Source of the DNA: UBA940 sp964464465 | Lineage (GTDB): Bacteria; Bacteroidota; Bacteroidia; Bacteroidales; Rikenellaceae | Assembly: GCA_964464465.1 (NCBI GenBank) | Contig: CAYXGF010000008.1 | Coordinates: 1 to 42,707, forward strand | DNA length: 42,707 nucleotides | Direction of reading: 5' to 3' | Shown here: piece after piece, positions 8,288-16,404 of the stretch | Layout: the number at the start of each line of letters is the position of its first letter | Position numbering within the stretch: the first letter of the stretch is position 1 | The notes under the pieces: generated by a model | Database searches by the model: none | Told to the model about the DNA's origin: nothing | Seen by the model: the letters and a program-made list of their open reading frames with translations, nothing else | Program-made: the position numbers and the translations under genes

Positions 8288-8692
8288 TTAAGCCAATTTA
8301 GTATCTCCTGTATACATTCCTTGTTTTTTGCAGCAATTAGTTGGAGCACTTTGGCACTGATAACGTGCCCATGGTATTGAATATTTTTTCCCTTTTTCGT
8401 AAGAACCTTCGAGGGTAATTCCAAAACAACTGATTTTACCGGCAATTTTACATGTCGCCGTTTCGAATCCGCATTCCATACATATCGAAGCCATGTTCCA
8501 ATTTCCTCCATCACCTAAACAATCACTACGTGTAAAATCGTCATCTTCACTGCGCATTAATATTTCCAAATTGCACTTAGCAATTTCAGACATAGGGTGT
8601 AACCGATTTTGGATTTCCGAGTAGATTGTAAATGCAAAAATTGCAGCAATCGAAATTCCACAAACTGTGATAGTAATTCTTTTAGTTCTCAT
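8288..8692 (-). CDS. NVEALA-type small secreted or membrane protein, pair 1
   Basis: A 134-aa protein beginning MRTK with one hydrophobic segment (about 5-24), followed by SEIQNRLHPMSEIAKCNLEIL. The last part matches the position of the NVEALA motif in short Bacteroidota proteins of that Pfam family, here as NLEIL. The remainder is rich in cysteine (at least eight after residue 50, including a CC pair), so disulfides are likely after export. The gene starts after a TTG-20 bp-TATTTTTG promoter and is followed 12 bp later by its propeller lipoprotein. It is the longest of the four homologues here, and its C-terminus is unlike the others. Function is unknown. Confidence 0.65.
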   Translation of the reverse strand: MRTKRITITVCGISIAAIFAFTIYSEIQNRLHPMSEIAKCNLEILMRSEDDDFTRSDCLGDGGNWNMASICMECGFETATCKIAGKISCFGITLEGSYEKGKKYSIPWARYQCQSAPTNCCKKQGMYTGDTKLA

Positions 8693-8723
8693 AATATAAT
8701 ATATATTTATAGTTTGGTTTTTA

Positions 8724-8754
8724 CAAAAATAAATATCGCAAATAAGAAATGCAA
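8724..8754 (-). promoter_or_regulatory. Promoter of NVEALA/propeller pair 1
   Basis: On the minus strand TTG (8754-8752) is followed after 20 bp by TATTTTTG (8731-8724). The ATG is 31 bp downstream. The same architecture precedes two other NVEALA genes here. Confidence 0.6.
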
Positions 8755-8798
8755 TATTTATTATAAAAAATGAGGTAAACTTGTGTTAGGTTGCTGGA

Positions 8799-9950
8799 CT
8801 ACATTTCGAACTCCATGCGGACAATCACGGGATTGCGAAAATCGGAATCGTATTCAGTATTGAAAATCCCGGTTCGCAGATTTTTAGGAATTGCAGCTGG
8901 CGGGATAATGCCGGTAATAATATTGCCGTCTACGCATAGCGAAGAGTTGTTTAACACCGTCGTTAATACGCCATTCACATCTTCGGAGTCGAGTCCGTAT
9001 CTTATCCCGACAATACCGGTGTGCAGCTTTTTCGATGTTTTGTCATAAATCGACAGATACGGCAATCTCCGGTAATTCACGCCGACACCGACATAGTTCG
9101 CGGTCTCCCAGTATTGGCCATTGAAGTAGGCGTACGAGTCGGCGTATTTAGCTCTAAACACTGTGAAGTCGCCATTGCACACTTTCTCGAAATCCGCTGG
9201 CAATGGCAATGGCTTAATGTTGAACCCGTATTTCAAATAAATTCCTCCGCCGTCTATCGCAAAAACACCCGGACGAAATGGCTTGGCGTAAATTATATTT
9301 CCGTTAAATGTGTGCAGGTCATATTCATTGGAGAAATTTATGGTATATTTGTTATGATAATATCTGGCCTCTACATTGTTGTCTTGTGACAATTCGAGTA
9401 TTTCGAAATTGTCAATATCCTTGATGGTCCGATTGTCTCCGGTTACGGCATATATGCCTTCGCAGCAGGGAGATTCCTCTATTTCATAGATTTTATACGG
9501 CAAAATACGATTGCCAATGTATGCTCCATCCGGATTGTAGCAGTTGAGTTTGTGCGTAAACATATCATAGACGACAATGGTGCTGTCTGTGACATAAAAA
9601 TCAGTCGGTTCGATGTACTCCCCAGGGCCGCGACCTGTCTTGCTTACCGGCATTAAAAACCGGCCGTTTTCGTCGAATACAAATATCTGTTTCCTTTGTC
9701 GTCGGTCCAGAATATAGTATCGGTTGTTGGCATACTGGACTTTGTTAATCTCGCCGATGATGCAATCGTCGGCGGTTTCCAATGGAATGAATCGGTAGCT
9801 CTTAACCATAGGCATGATTTCCAGAAAATTGTCACCGGAGACATCGATGCCGAGCATCTCTGTTTTATCTGTTTCGTACTCTTCGGGAGTGCTGGATTTC
9901 CAGCATCCGCACAAGCAAAAAGCAATCAAAATTATGCACAAACGCCTCAT
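8799..9950 (-). CDS. Six-bladed beta-propeller lipoprotein (BF3164-like), pair 2
   Basis: A 383-aa lipoprotein with lipobox LCGC (Cys16). It shows the family hallmarks: SYRFIPLETADDCIIGEINKV near the start of the propeller, YYILDRRQRKQIFVFDENGRF, the turn KTGRGPGEYIEPTDFYV, and VVYDMFTHKLNCYNPDGAYI. These blade-like repeats match the propeller lipoproteins of pairs 1, 3 and 4. It lies 17 bp downstream of a frameshifted NVEALA gene on the same strand. Its C-terminal half (WETANYVGVGVNYRRLPYLSIYD onward) is not closely related to the others. Role unknown; periplasmic exposure is predicted from the lipid anchor. Confidence 0.77.
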   Translation of the reverse strand: MRRLCIILIAFCLCGCWKSSTPEEYETDKTEMLGIDVSGDNFLEIMPMVKSYRFIPLETADDCIIGEINKVQYANNRYYILDRRQRKQIFVFDENGRFLMPVSKTGRGPGEYIEPTDFYVTDSTIVVYDMFTHKLNCYNPDGAYIGNRILPYKIYEIEESPCCEGIYAVTGDNRTIKDIDNFEILELSQDNNVEARYYHNKYTINFSNEYDLHTFNGNIIYAKPFRPGVFAIDGGGIYLKYGFNIKPLPLPADFEKVCNGDFTVFRAKYADSYAYFNGQYWETANYVGVGVNYRRLPYLSIYDKTSKKLHTGIVGIRYGLDSEDVNGVLTTVLNNSSLCVDGNIITGIIPPAAIPKNLRTGIFNTEYDSDFRNPVIVRMEFEM

Positions 9951-9967
9951 GAATATTATAAATTAAT

Positions 9968-10356
9968 CTACCTGCATTCGTTTATAGAACAAAAATTCCA
10001 GCCGTCGTAACAATATGATTTCTGTCCTGTATGTGGCTCTACAATGGTATACGTAGCTCCGCTGGACTCCAACTCCGTTAATAATGCAGCGTCGTATGCA
10101 TAAGTGCCAGCAGAAATAGATGATGTGCCGCAAGTAACGATGATTTGCCCCCCCCAATAGGGCAATAAACCCAATGTTTTTTCCATAACAACCCACTTCC
10201 ACCGTCAATATCACCTGATGCTAACGCCGACAAATTCTTTTTGGTAAGATTAGATATTGTGTGCTGTCGATTCTGGATTTCAGTATAGACTGCAAGTAAA
10301 GTGCATGTTATAGCGACTGCTCCACAAATAGCCAAAATAAATTGTTTTGTTCTCAT
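9968..10356 (-). pseudogene. NVEALA-type gene of pair 2, frameshifted at a G8 tract
   Basis: From the ATG at 10356 the product begins MRTKQFILAICGAVAITC, with a TM helix, then EIQNRQHTISNLTKKNLSALA, an NVEALA-like motif. Translation reaches a run of eight Gs (minus strand, 10154-10147). In the sequence as given it continues out of frame to a stop at 10078. The other frame carries a plausible Cys-containing tail ending SYCYDGWNFCSINECR at 9968. Adding one G (nine) or removing two (six) would give an intact protein of about 129 aa with 9 Gs, close to the 134 aa of the pair 1 homologue. It could be a sequencing slip, a decayed gene, or a phase-variable gene. Confidence 0.65.
10147..10154 (-). 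repeat. Homopolymer G8 tract (C8 on the plus strand) in the NVEALA gene
   Basis: Eight identical bases lie exactly at the point where the coding frame switches. Homopolymer tracts like this are common sites of slipped-strand variation and also of sequencing error. Confidence 0.85.
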
Positions 10357-10383
10357 AACTCTTTTTTTTTTGATTGTTTTTTG

Positions 10384-10414
10384 CAAAAATACATTTTTTA
10401 AATAAAAAAAACAA
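10384..10414 (-). promoter_or_regulatory. Promoter of NVEALA/propeller pair 2
   Basis: On the minus strand TTG (10414-10412) is followed after 20 bp by TATTTTTG (10391-10384). The ATG is at 10356. Confidence 0.6.
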
Positions 10415-10422
10415 TAATTTTG
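10415..10422 (+). promoter_or_regulatory. -7 box of the divergent lipoprotein gene
   Basis: TAATTTTG matches TAnnTTTG, 25 bp before the ATG at 10448. It abuts the -33 element of the divergent NVEALA promoter, so the two promoters overlap and may interfere with each other. Confidence 0.5.
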
Positions 10423-10447
10423 TAAAGGAGCTAATCTTTTAGACGAT

Positions 10448-12307
10448 ATGAAGATAAATATATTGGCAGGCGTACTGGTTTTTTTCGTGCTCGGCGTAAT
10501 CGGATGCGCTCCGAGCCGTCTTGAACAGGCGCTTGTATACAGTGGCGAAAATAGGGGAGAATTGGAAAAGGTTCTGGCTCATTACTCCGAAGATGAAAAA
10601 GATTCGCTCAAACTTCGGGCTGCGAGGTTTCTGATTGAAAATATGCCGGGACATTATGGAATGTACGGGCCGGCGATGGATGACTACAAACGATTCATCG
10701 ATTCGGCGGCTGCGGATTACAATTACACAATGCGCCGTGCCTTGTACTGCACTGCATATAAGATACCGGAGTTGATGGCGCGTTTGGAGCCCATAGAGGA
10801 TATACATATTGTAACGGCGGATTATCTGATACGCAATATTGACCGGTCATTTGAGATTTGGCAATATTATCCGTGGTGTGCGGACGTCGGTTTTGATGAC
10901 TTTTGTAATTTTATACTGCCTTACAGGGTGATGAACGAGCCGTTGGACGAGTGGAAGCAACAGCCCATGCTTACGGATGAGATGACCGAATTCTACAAAT
11001 ATTACACGACAGCGCATGACTTGAAGACGTTGTACGAAGATTTATTTCGACGTTATTACTCGATGGCGCCTTTAAGCCGGACGGGAATTGTGCTGCCTGA
11101 CGGTCGGCCGCTTCCGAAGGACTGCATCGAAACGGTCATTGCCGAGGTCGCAGCCTATCGGACTGTCGGCATGCCTGCGGCCGCGGATTTGTTCGTCCAG
11201 ATATTGCACGGAGACGGATGTCATTACATGCCTGTGGTACTTGACGGCAAATACAACCACATTCCGCAGCGAGGTTCGGAGATGCAGCGCGCAACGAAAT
11301 TCTTGCGTTACACCTATGCGGTCAATCCTGTTCCGAAGGAGAATTGCATCGATGCCCCGTATCTTAACAACACGCATTTGATGGATGTGACGGATATGTA
11401 TATGAACAACGTCGATACCGAGATAGGAATCCCGCGCAGATACCGGAGGCATACTAAGACGGCGTATGTCGCTTCATTCAATTCAAGGCGCTGGGAGCCG
11501 AGCTGGTGGGCCGACATCAAAGGTCCGAAAGCGAAATTTACGAATCTCGTAATGCACAATATGTATCTTCCCGTTGTATATATCGCTAACAGGCAGGTTG
11601 CCGTCGGATATCCGTTCTATTTGTCCGGCAGCAAAAAAATATCTTTTGTACCTGACAAGGATTCGCTTATATCGATGTCGCTGACGCGCAAGTGTTCCGC
11701 AAACTTCACACGCAAACATTTCTGGCAGCAGGGCATACAGAATTCATACATACAGGCCGCCGACAATCCCCGTTTCGATAATGCCGTTACCGTCGGCAGG
11801 ATAACATACAACCCATTTATGACTCCGTATGTGATAGATGTTGAGACGACAGAGGCATATCGTTATTGGAGGTACGTCACGCTGCACATAAACGGTTATG
11901 TCGGCGAACTCGACATCTGCGATTCGCGCGGTGATACAATATCTCCGGCAAACTACTCGCATCCCAACGAGCGGGAGGAGGTGCAGCGCATGTATGATGA
12001 CGATCCGCTGACGTTTTACTACTTTCATAAAGGAAACTGCGAGTTCGACTTCCATGAACCGGTACGGCTGTCATCATTCAGATTTTCCCCTCGTATGGAC
12101 GGCAACGATGTCCGTCCGGGACTCCGTTACGAGCTGTATTATTGGGATTCAGACGGATGGGTGTTGTCGGACAGCGTTGTGGCCACGGATAATGTTTTAC
12201 GCTTCGATAATGTTCCGTCCAATGCGGTCTACTGGCTGCACTGCACGTCGGAGGGGCGCGAAGAGCGTATATTCACATACGACCGTAATGGCGTGCGCTT
12301 CTGGTAG
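10448..12307 (+). CDS. Large lipoprotein with a degenerate transglutaminase-like region and a C-terminal beta-sandwich
   Basis: A 619-aa lipoprotein (lipobox VIGC, Cys20). Residues about 120-300 resemble the transglutaminase-like proteins of Bacteroidota: FEIWQYYPWCADVGFDDFCNFILPYRVMNEPL, then DCIETVIAEVAAYRTVGMPAAAD followed by DGCHYMPVVLDGKYN. The Cys and the His-aromatic pair line up with a Cys-His transglutaminase core. The usual HSWN is changed to CHYMP, so activity is doubtful. The C-terminal 130 residues (FDFHEPVRLSSFRFSPRMDGNDVRPGLRYELYYW) look like a discoidin/F5-8-type beta-sandwich. It is the only gene in 7.1-19.9 kb on the plus strand. The domain reading is by motif only; no function is claimed. 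Confidence 0.55.
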   Translation: MKINILAGVLVFFVLGVIGCAPSRLEQALVYSGENRGELEKVLAHYSEDEKDSLKLRAARFLIENMPGHYGMYGPAMDDYKRFIDSAAADYNYTMRRALYCTAYKIPELMARLEPIEDIHIVTADYLIRNIDRSFEIWQYYPWCADVGFDDFCNFILPYRVMNEPLDEWKQQPMLTDEMTEFYKYYTTAHDLKTLYEDLFRRYYSMAPLSRTGIVLPDGRPLPKDCIETVIAEVAAYRTVGMPAAADLFVQILHGDGCHYMPVVLDGKYNHIPQRGSEMQRATKFLRYTYAVNPVPKENCIDAPYLNNTHLMDVTDMYMNNVDTEIGIPRRYRRHTKTAYVASFNSRRWEPSWWADIKGPKAKFTNLVMHNMYLPVVYIANRQVAVGYPFYLSGSKKISFVPDKDSLISMSLTRKCSANFTRKHFWQQGIQNSYIQAADNPRFDNAVTVGRITYNPFMTPYVIDVETTEAYRYWRYVTLHINGYVGELDICDSRGDTISPANYSHPNEREEVQRMYDDDPLTFYYFHKGNCEFDFHEPVRLSSFRFSPRMDGNDVRPGLRYELYYWDSDGWVLSDSVVATDNVLRFDNVPSNAVYWLHCTSEGREERIFTYDRNGVRFW

Positions 12308-12525
12308 CGCATTTTGCCGGCTCGTTATACGAGTATAATTTCAAGGATGATACGCTTTACAGCGTACGGTCCTAATGACCGGGAAAGCGTTTTCTGCGAG
12401 TTGTCTTCCGATGCCGATGAACATTTACTTGTGACTTGCTTATAAATATATGCAGTCAATAACCTTAAAGAGGGTGGATTGATACATGTGCATATGCTCA
12501 TTGTCTTTTAACTCTATGTATTGAA

Positions 12526-13419
12526 TCATTCGATTCGTTTCCATATGCGGTTGCGACGGAGGCGTCCGGTCGAGCGGTCGACAGAGTAGACGATGCGGTC
12601 CGTGACCCCGATTATGAACTCTTCGGGAACAAATCCCCAATGACGGCTGTCGAGTGAGTTTACGGCATTGTCTCCGCCGACGAAATAGTAATTTTGCTTA
12701 AAAGTATACTCTTCCAACGGTTCATCGCCCAGCATCAGTATACCATTGCTTGCAGTGAGCGTCTCTCCTGTTTCGTATTCTATCACAAGTTTGTACGGTT
12801 TGTAGTTATACGGTGTCAGATGTCTTGCGGCACCGGCTTTTGGAGTGTATAAAGGTCCGAGGTTCTTGGCATTCCAATTATAGCTTTTGTCGGCCGGTGC
12901 GACATTGAATACGGCAACCAGCGAATCCGGACACAGACGCAATTCCTCCTGTTTGTACTCTATTCCGAGGGCGTTCGGGAAATTGCTGTTGCGATAGTGA
13001 CCGTCGATAACCGTTATCGAGTCGCCAGGCGTACCGATACAGCGCTTGCAATATACATAATTGATTTTAAACTCTATCTTATTGCGGTCATACCCGCGAG
13101 GATAATTGAATACCAATACGTCATTGGGCCGTATTTGCCGTATTCCGGGCATTCGCCAGGACTTCAAAGGCTGGCCCTCATCGAAATTATAGTTAGTGTA
13201 TATCCGTCCTCCGAAAATCAATTTGTTCACGAGAATTTCATCTCCTACCATAATGGTTGGAGTCATGGATTCGGATGGAGCCACAAACCAGTCAGTGACA
13301 AAAATCCGCACACCGGCATACAAAGCAACGCTTCCCCAGAATGCCAAACACATCCATAGCAAGACCCTGACAATTTTTTCTGCCAATTGCACTATTTTAA
13401 CCGTCCTGCGTCCAAGCAT
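12526..13419 (-). CDS. lepB: Signal peptidase I (S26 family), locus-specific copy
   Basis: A 297-aa membrane serine protease with one N-terminal TM segment (about 16-40). The catalytic Ser51 lies in APSESMTPTIMVGD and the general base Lys125 in VYCKRCIGTPGDS. The C-terminal box GGDNAVNSLDSRHWGFVPEE is the conserved S26 box E. It removes signal peptides from exported proteins at the outer face of the inner membrane. It is the last gene of the minus-strand NVEALA/propeller operon, only 3 bp after the O-antigen-ligase-like gene. This placement suggests a copy dedicated to this locus rather than the housekeeping LepB, an inference from position only. Confidence 0.88.
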   Translation of the reverse strand: MLGRRTVKIVQLAEKIVRVLLWMCLAFWGSVALYAGVRIFVTDWFVAPSESMTPTIMVGDEILVNKLIFGGRIYTNYNFDEGQPLKSWRMPGIRQIRPNDVLVFNYPRGYDRNKIEFKINYVYCKRCIGTPGDSITVIDGHYRNSNFPNALGIEYKQEELRLCPDSLVAVFNVAPADKSYNWNAKNLGPLYTPKAGAARHLTPYNYKPYKLVIEYETGETLTASNGILMLGDEPLEEYTFKQNYYFVGGDNAVNSLDSRHWGFVPEEFIIGVTDRIVYSVDRSTGRLRRNRIWKRIE

Positions 13420-13422
13420 ACT

Positions 13423-15210
13423 CTATTTACAGATATTATCCAATGAATCACAAATATGTTTTATTTCCGTTTGCAGCTCTCTTGTAGCAGGAGAGGCAAC
13501 CTTTGGTGTCTGGACTGAAAATATGCGCCCCATTTCCATGGCCTGTTCAATCCAGCCGCATTCCGCATACAATTTGGTTAACAAATATAGCGGATAAATT
13601 CGATTGGGCAATCTGTTGTAGGCATGTTTATAGCACTTTTCCGCATTGTCATACTCTCCCAATGCCATGTAATTCTTGCCTATCACATTATAGAACATGG
13701 GGTCGGCACTGAACGAGGCACCTTGTCGAAGAATGTCGTTGCTCTTTGCATAATGACCTTTTTTGTGAAGCGCATATCCGTATTCATACAGATATTGCGG
13801 GTTGCGGTCAAGGTCGTCCATAAACTTTGGGTAATCCTCCAACACGTATTCATAATACTCCATGGAGAACCAGCGATGAGCGTTTTCCCAATCTTGAAAA
13901 GTTTTTAGCGTTTTCCTGTTGCTGTTATGTGTAACTCCGATAATGGCACAACATGCAATCAGCATTGTACCAGCTATGATTTTTGAAGACATATGCGGCT
14001 TTGTATTTCCCGGCTCTGAAAATCCGCAAAACACAGCGGCGAATATCTGAAAAGGAATAAGATTTAACGGGTACGAGAACAATGAAAACAGTAACAATGC
14101 AAATAGTCCTGCTTTAAGCGGATTATTTCTGTCAACACCTTTTAAGGAGAGTGCAAACAGACTTGTCAATAACGTTATACCGAGTATTCCGGTTTCCACA
14201 CCCGCCTGCAACAGGTCGTTGAATCCGTATTCGGGGCAGCCTGCCACATATGCTCTCAGCGATGTCGTGCCGTTATTTGCGAAATATTCAGCCTGTGTCT
14301 GTCCGAATGCTCCTGCAAAATGGCCGAGTCCGACTCCTTTCGGATTCTCAATTATGGCCCTGAGAGAAATATCCCAGATATGCAGTCGACCGACAGCCGA
14401 GTCACGCTTAATCCAAAATAGCATTGCGATAAAAACTATCGCCGACAGTGCAATTGAACAGACAGTCACCCTACGGAACCGGCCGCCTTGTACAAGTCGC
14501 ATCAAGTCCGTCCGGTAACGTCGATTGGACATGCACAGCAATACTGCATACCCGCCCACCGCAACCATGGCGGCACGACTCAGTGTCGCCGGCAGCATAA
14601 CGCCGCACAGCAATACGCATGCTGCGGCTGTAATAAATATTACAGAGCCGACAGAATTCTCTATGGTTTTGAATTTTGGGAACGGTTGGCCTGCTAAATA
14701 TCCGGCACAGGTGCATAATGCCAAGGCGAGAAAACCGCCGTATGGTCCGGGGTTGAAAAATGTTCCTGTTAGCGCGAACAGAGAGTGATTGGAGTGCGTC
14801 AGTCCAACTATTTGTCCGAGTCCGTACAGTGCCTGATAGATGCCTGACGCCCCGACAAGCAGCACGACAGTCATCTGAAACTTTTTAGCCGATACGGAGC
14901 TCAATACGCGCGCGGTCATGTATAATGCTGTCAGGGCGGCTGTTTTGCTGATAACTGCGGTATCGCCGTCCGCCATGACGCATAAATATGGCATTAGGAT
15001 AAAGACCAGCGCATCTTTAATCCCTATTCTGATTTTGCTGCGGGCGATTCCGAGCAGCGCTATGATGCCGGAGACGATTGCGGTGCGGTTTAACGCCAGA
15101 TCAACCGCACTGAACGATGCAGTGGTCGGCTGTATTAATATCCACGAGAGAGTAGTGCAAAATAATACTGCAAGCAACGTGTCGTATGCCGAATGGATTC
15201 TGCTGCGCAT
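13423..15210 (-). CDS. O-antigen ligase/polymerase-like membrane protein with C-terminal TPRs
   Basis: A 595-aa polytopic protein. The first 420 residues are hydrophobic, with about ten to twelve TM segments and the Wzy/WaaL-type periplasmic region NPKGVGLGHFAGAFGQTQAEYFA followed by CPEYGFNDLLQAGVETGILG. The C-terminal 150 residues hold two or three TPR units (YEYGYALHKKGHYAKSNDILRQ; YNVIGKNYMALGEYDNAEKCYKHAYNRLP). This family includes O-antigen ligases, polymerases and protein O-oligosaccharyltransferases, which transfer lipid-linked glycans outside the inner membrane. It lies between a DUF1573 lipoprotein gene and the signal peptidase gene. The acceptor is unknown; a protein or peptide from the same locus is one possibility. 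Confidence 0.75.
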   Translation of the reverse strand: MRSRIHSAYDTLLAVLFCTTLSWILIQPTTASFSAVDLALNRTAIVSGIIALLGIARSKIRIGIKDALVFILMPYLCVMADGDTAVISKTAALTALYMTARVLSSVSAKKFQMTVVLLVGASGIYQALYGLGQIVGLTHSNHSLFALTGTFFNPGPYGGFLALALCTCAGYLAGQPFPKFKTIENSVGSVIFITAAACVLLCGVMLPATLSRAAMVAVGGYAVLLCMSNRRYRTDLMRLVQGGRFRRVTVCSIALSAIVFIAMLFWIKRDSAVGRLHIWDISLRAIIENPKGVGLGHFAGAFGQTQAEYFANNGTTSLRAYVAGCPEYGFNDLLQAGVETGILGITLLTSLFALSLKGVDRNNPLKAGLFALLLFSLFSYPLNLIPFQIFAAVFCGFSEPGNTKPHMSSKIIAGTMLIACCAIIGVTHNSNRKTLKTFQDWENAHRWFSMEYYEYVLEDYPKFMDDLDRNPQYLYEYGYALHKKGHYAKSNDILRQGASFSADPMFYNVIGKNYMALGEYDNAEKCYKHAYNRLPNRIYPLYLLTKLYAECGWIEQAMEMGRIFSVQTPKVASPATRELQTEIKHICDSLDNICK

Positions 15211-15338
15211 TTTTTTCTACTTCAATGGAATTCGATAAATAAAAAGCAGTCATGCGCCGGCTTCCGCTCTTGTCAAAAGAGAGCATGACTTTCGTAAAGC
15301 TAACACATTTGTTGCAGAAATCCAAAAATAAAAACAGA

Positions 15339-15782
15339 TTAATCAACGGTTCCCTGAATGGACAACTCGATAGGGCGGGAGCCGGCCGAGGTGTACAACA
15401 ATATCTTTTTGAAGAAAGCCCCGTCGCTATCGGCCTCGAACGATACCGTCACCCAGGAAGAAGAGTCAGCCGGAATCGGTGCTGAATCGAATTTGACTTT
15501 TGTGCAGGAGCAGCCGGTAATTGCTTTGATTATTACGACCGGCTGCGGAGTCGTGTTGCGGAACTGAAATACGGTGTCGATAACCTCGCCACGGCAGACA
15601 TGTCCGAAATCCATTTCCCGCACACGGAAACTCAGCCCTTGTGTGTCGTTGCCCAATTCTTGTGAAGATATATCAACTGTTTCGGTCAAAAGTTGCAGAT
15701 TGATTTTGCGCAGCCGTCTGTCGGCGGTATTGCACGAAACAAACAGCAGCAATCCTGTAAGCAATGTAAAGAATCTTGTCAT
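15339..15782 (-). CDS. DUF1573 lipoprotein
   Basis: The product is 147 aa from the ATG at 15782, which overlaps the preceding stop as ATGA; an ATG at 15812 would add ten residues before the signal peptide. The signal peptide MTRFFTLLTGLLLFVSC has its lipid Cys at 17. The rest is one DUF1573 domain, an immunoglobulin-like beta-sandwich with MDFGHVCRGEVIDTVFQFRNTTPQPVVI, the family's CSCTKV segment and WVTVSFEADSDGAFFKKILLYTS. Such domains occur in Bacteroidota envelope proteins, often next to thioredoxin-like and propeller genes. Function unknown. It is translationally coupled to the redoxin-like gene upstream. Confidence 0.82.
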   Translation of the reverse strand: MTRFFTLLTGLLLFVSCNTADRRLRKINLQLLTETVDISSQELGNDTQGLSFRVREMDFGHVCRGEVIDTVFQFRNTTPQPVVIIKAITGCSCTKVKFDSAPIPADSSSWVTVSFEADSDGAFFKKILLYTSAGSRPIELSIQGTVD

Positions 15783-16327
15783 TCGCGTATGGTGGCTTTG
15801 TACAAATTCCACATTTGCTGATTGTAGACAGGGTCGCCCGCCAGCATTACATTATGACTGGGGTCGAGCAGGAATGTGTGGAGTCTCTTGTCGGCTGGAA
15901 TACATTCGTTTGCCCGTGCGAAATCGCCGCTTTCGTCCACCCACACATCCGTTTCGAAAAACTCCGTACGCAAAGCCGATTGAAGTTCCGGCAGCCTCGT
16001 CTTGCCGGGGGAAAACACGACCACCAGATTGCAGCTGTCTTGACTGTATTCCACAATCTCCCGCCATTCGTACATGCGTCCGATTCTGCAGGACGAACAT
16101 TGGGTGGAATCGAAATACATGACCAATGTATAAAGTGTCGGGTCGAGTGCCGGTCTTCCGATTGCGGGTTCGGCATTTTGAGAGTATTTGACCATAGTCG
16201 GGAAAGTGACTTCCTCATCCAGGAAGTCCAACAATTGTTGTTGCAGCATATCGCCTTTGCAGCTACACAAAAGCGCACCCAGAACAATTATCCCCAATGC
16301 GAAATATCGCTCAATTTTTTGTACCAT
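15779..16327 (-). CDS. Thioredoxin-like lipoprotein (redoxin-type, CSSC)
   Basis: The product is 182 aa from the ATG at 16327, where MVQKIERYFALGIIVLGALL leads into the lipobox LCSC (Cys23). The ATG at 16387 would place 20 unlikely residues in front of the signal peptide. The core LYTLVMYFDSTQCSSCRIGRMYEW carries a CxxC pair in a thioredoxin-like strand-helix setting, followed by LVVVFSPGKTRLPEL and DVWVDESGDFARAN. It is probably a periplasmic disulfide or redox protein. It lies between a propeller gene and DUF1573, with a 4-bp overlap to the latter. Cysteine-rich NVEALA proteins of the same operon are possible substrates, by inference. Confidence 0.75.
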   Translation of the reverse strand: MVQKIERYFALGIIVLGALLCSCKGDMLQQQLLDFLDEEVTFPTMVKYSQNAEPAIGRPALDPTLYTLVMYFDSTQCSSCRIGRMYEWREIVEYSQDSCNLVVVFSPGKTRLPELQSALRTEFFETDVWVDESGDFARANECIPADKRLHTFLLDPSHNVMLAGDPVYNQQMWNLYKATIRE

Positions 16328-16404
16328 ATTCTCAGAATTTTCGTATGTGGTAAAATACTGCAATCGACTTACCCTCTGGATAAACATTGCCCAATCTGCC
16401 GATT

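Noticed and set aside
12308..12525. Spacer between two convergent genes as an RNA gene
   Set aside because: Only a weak GGTC/GACC hairpin is visible, with no promoter and no strong fold; nothing can be supported.
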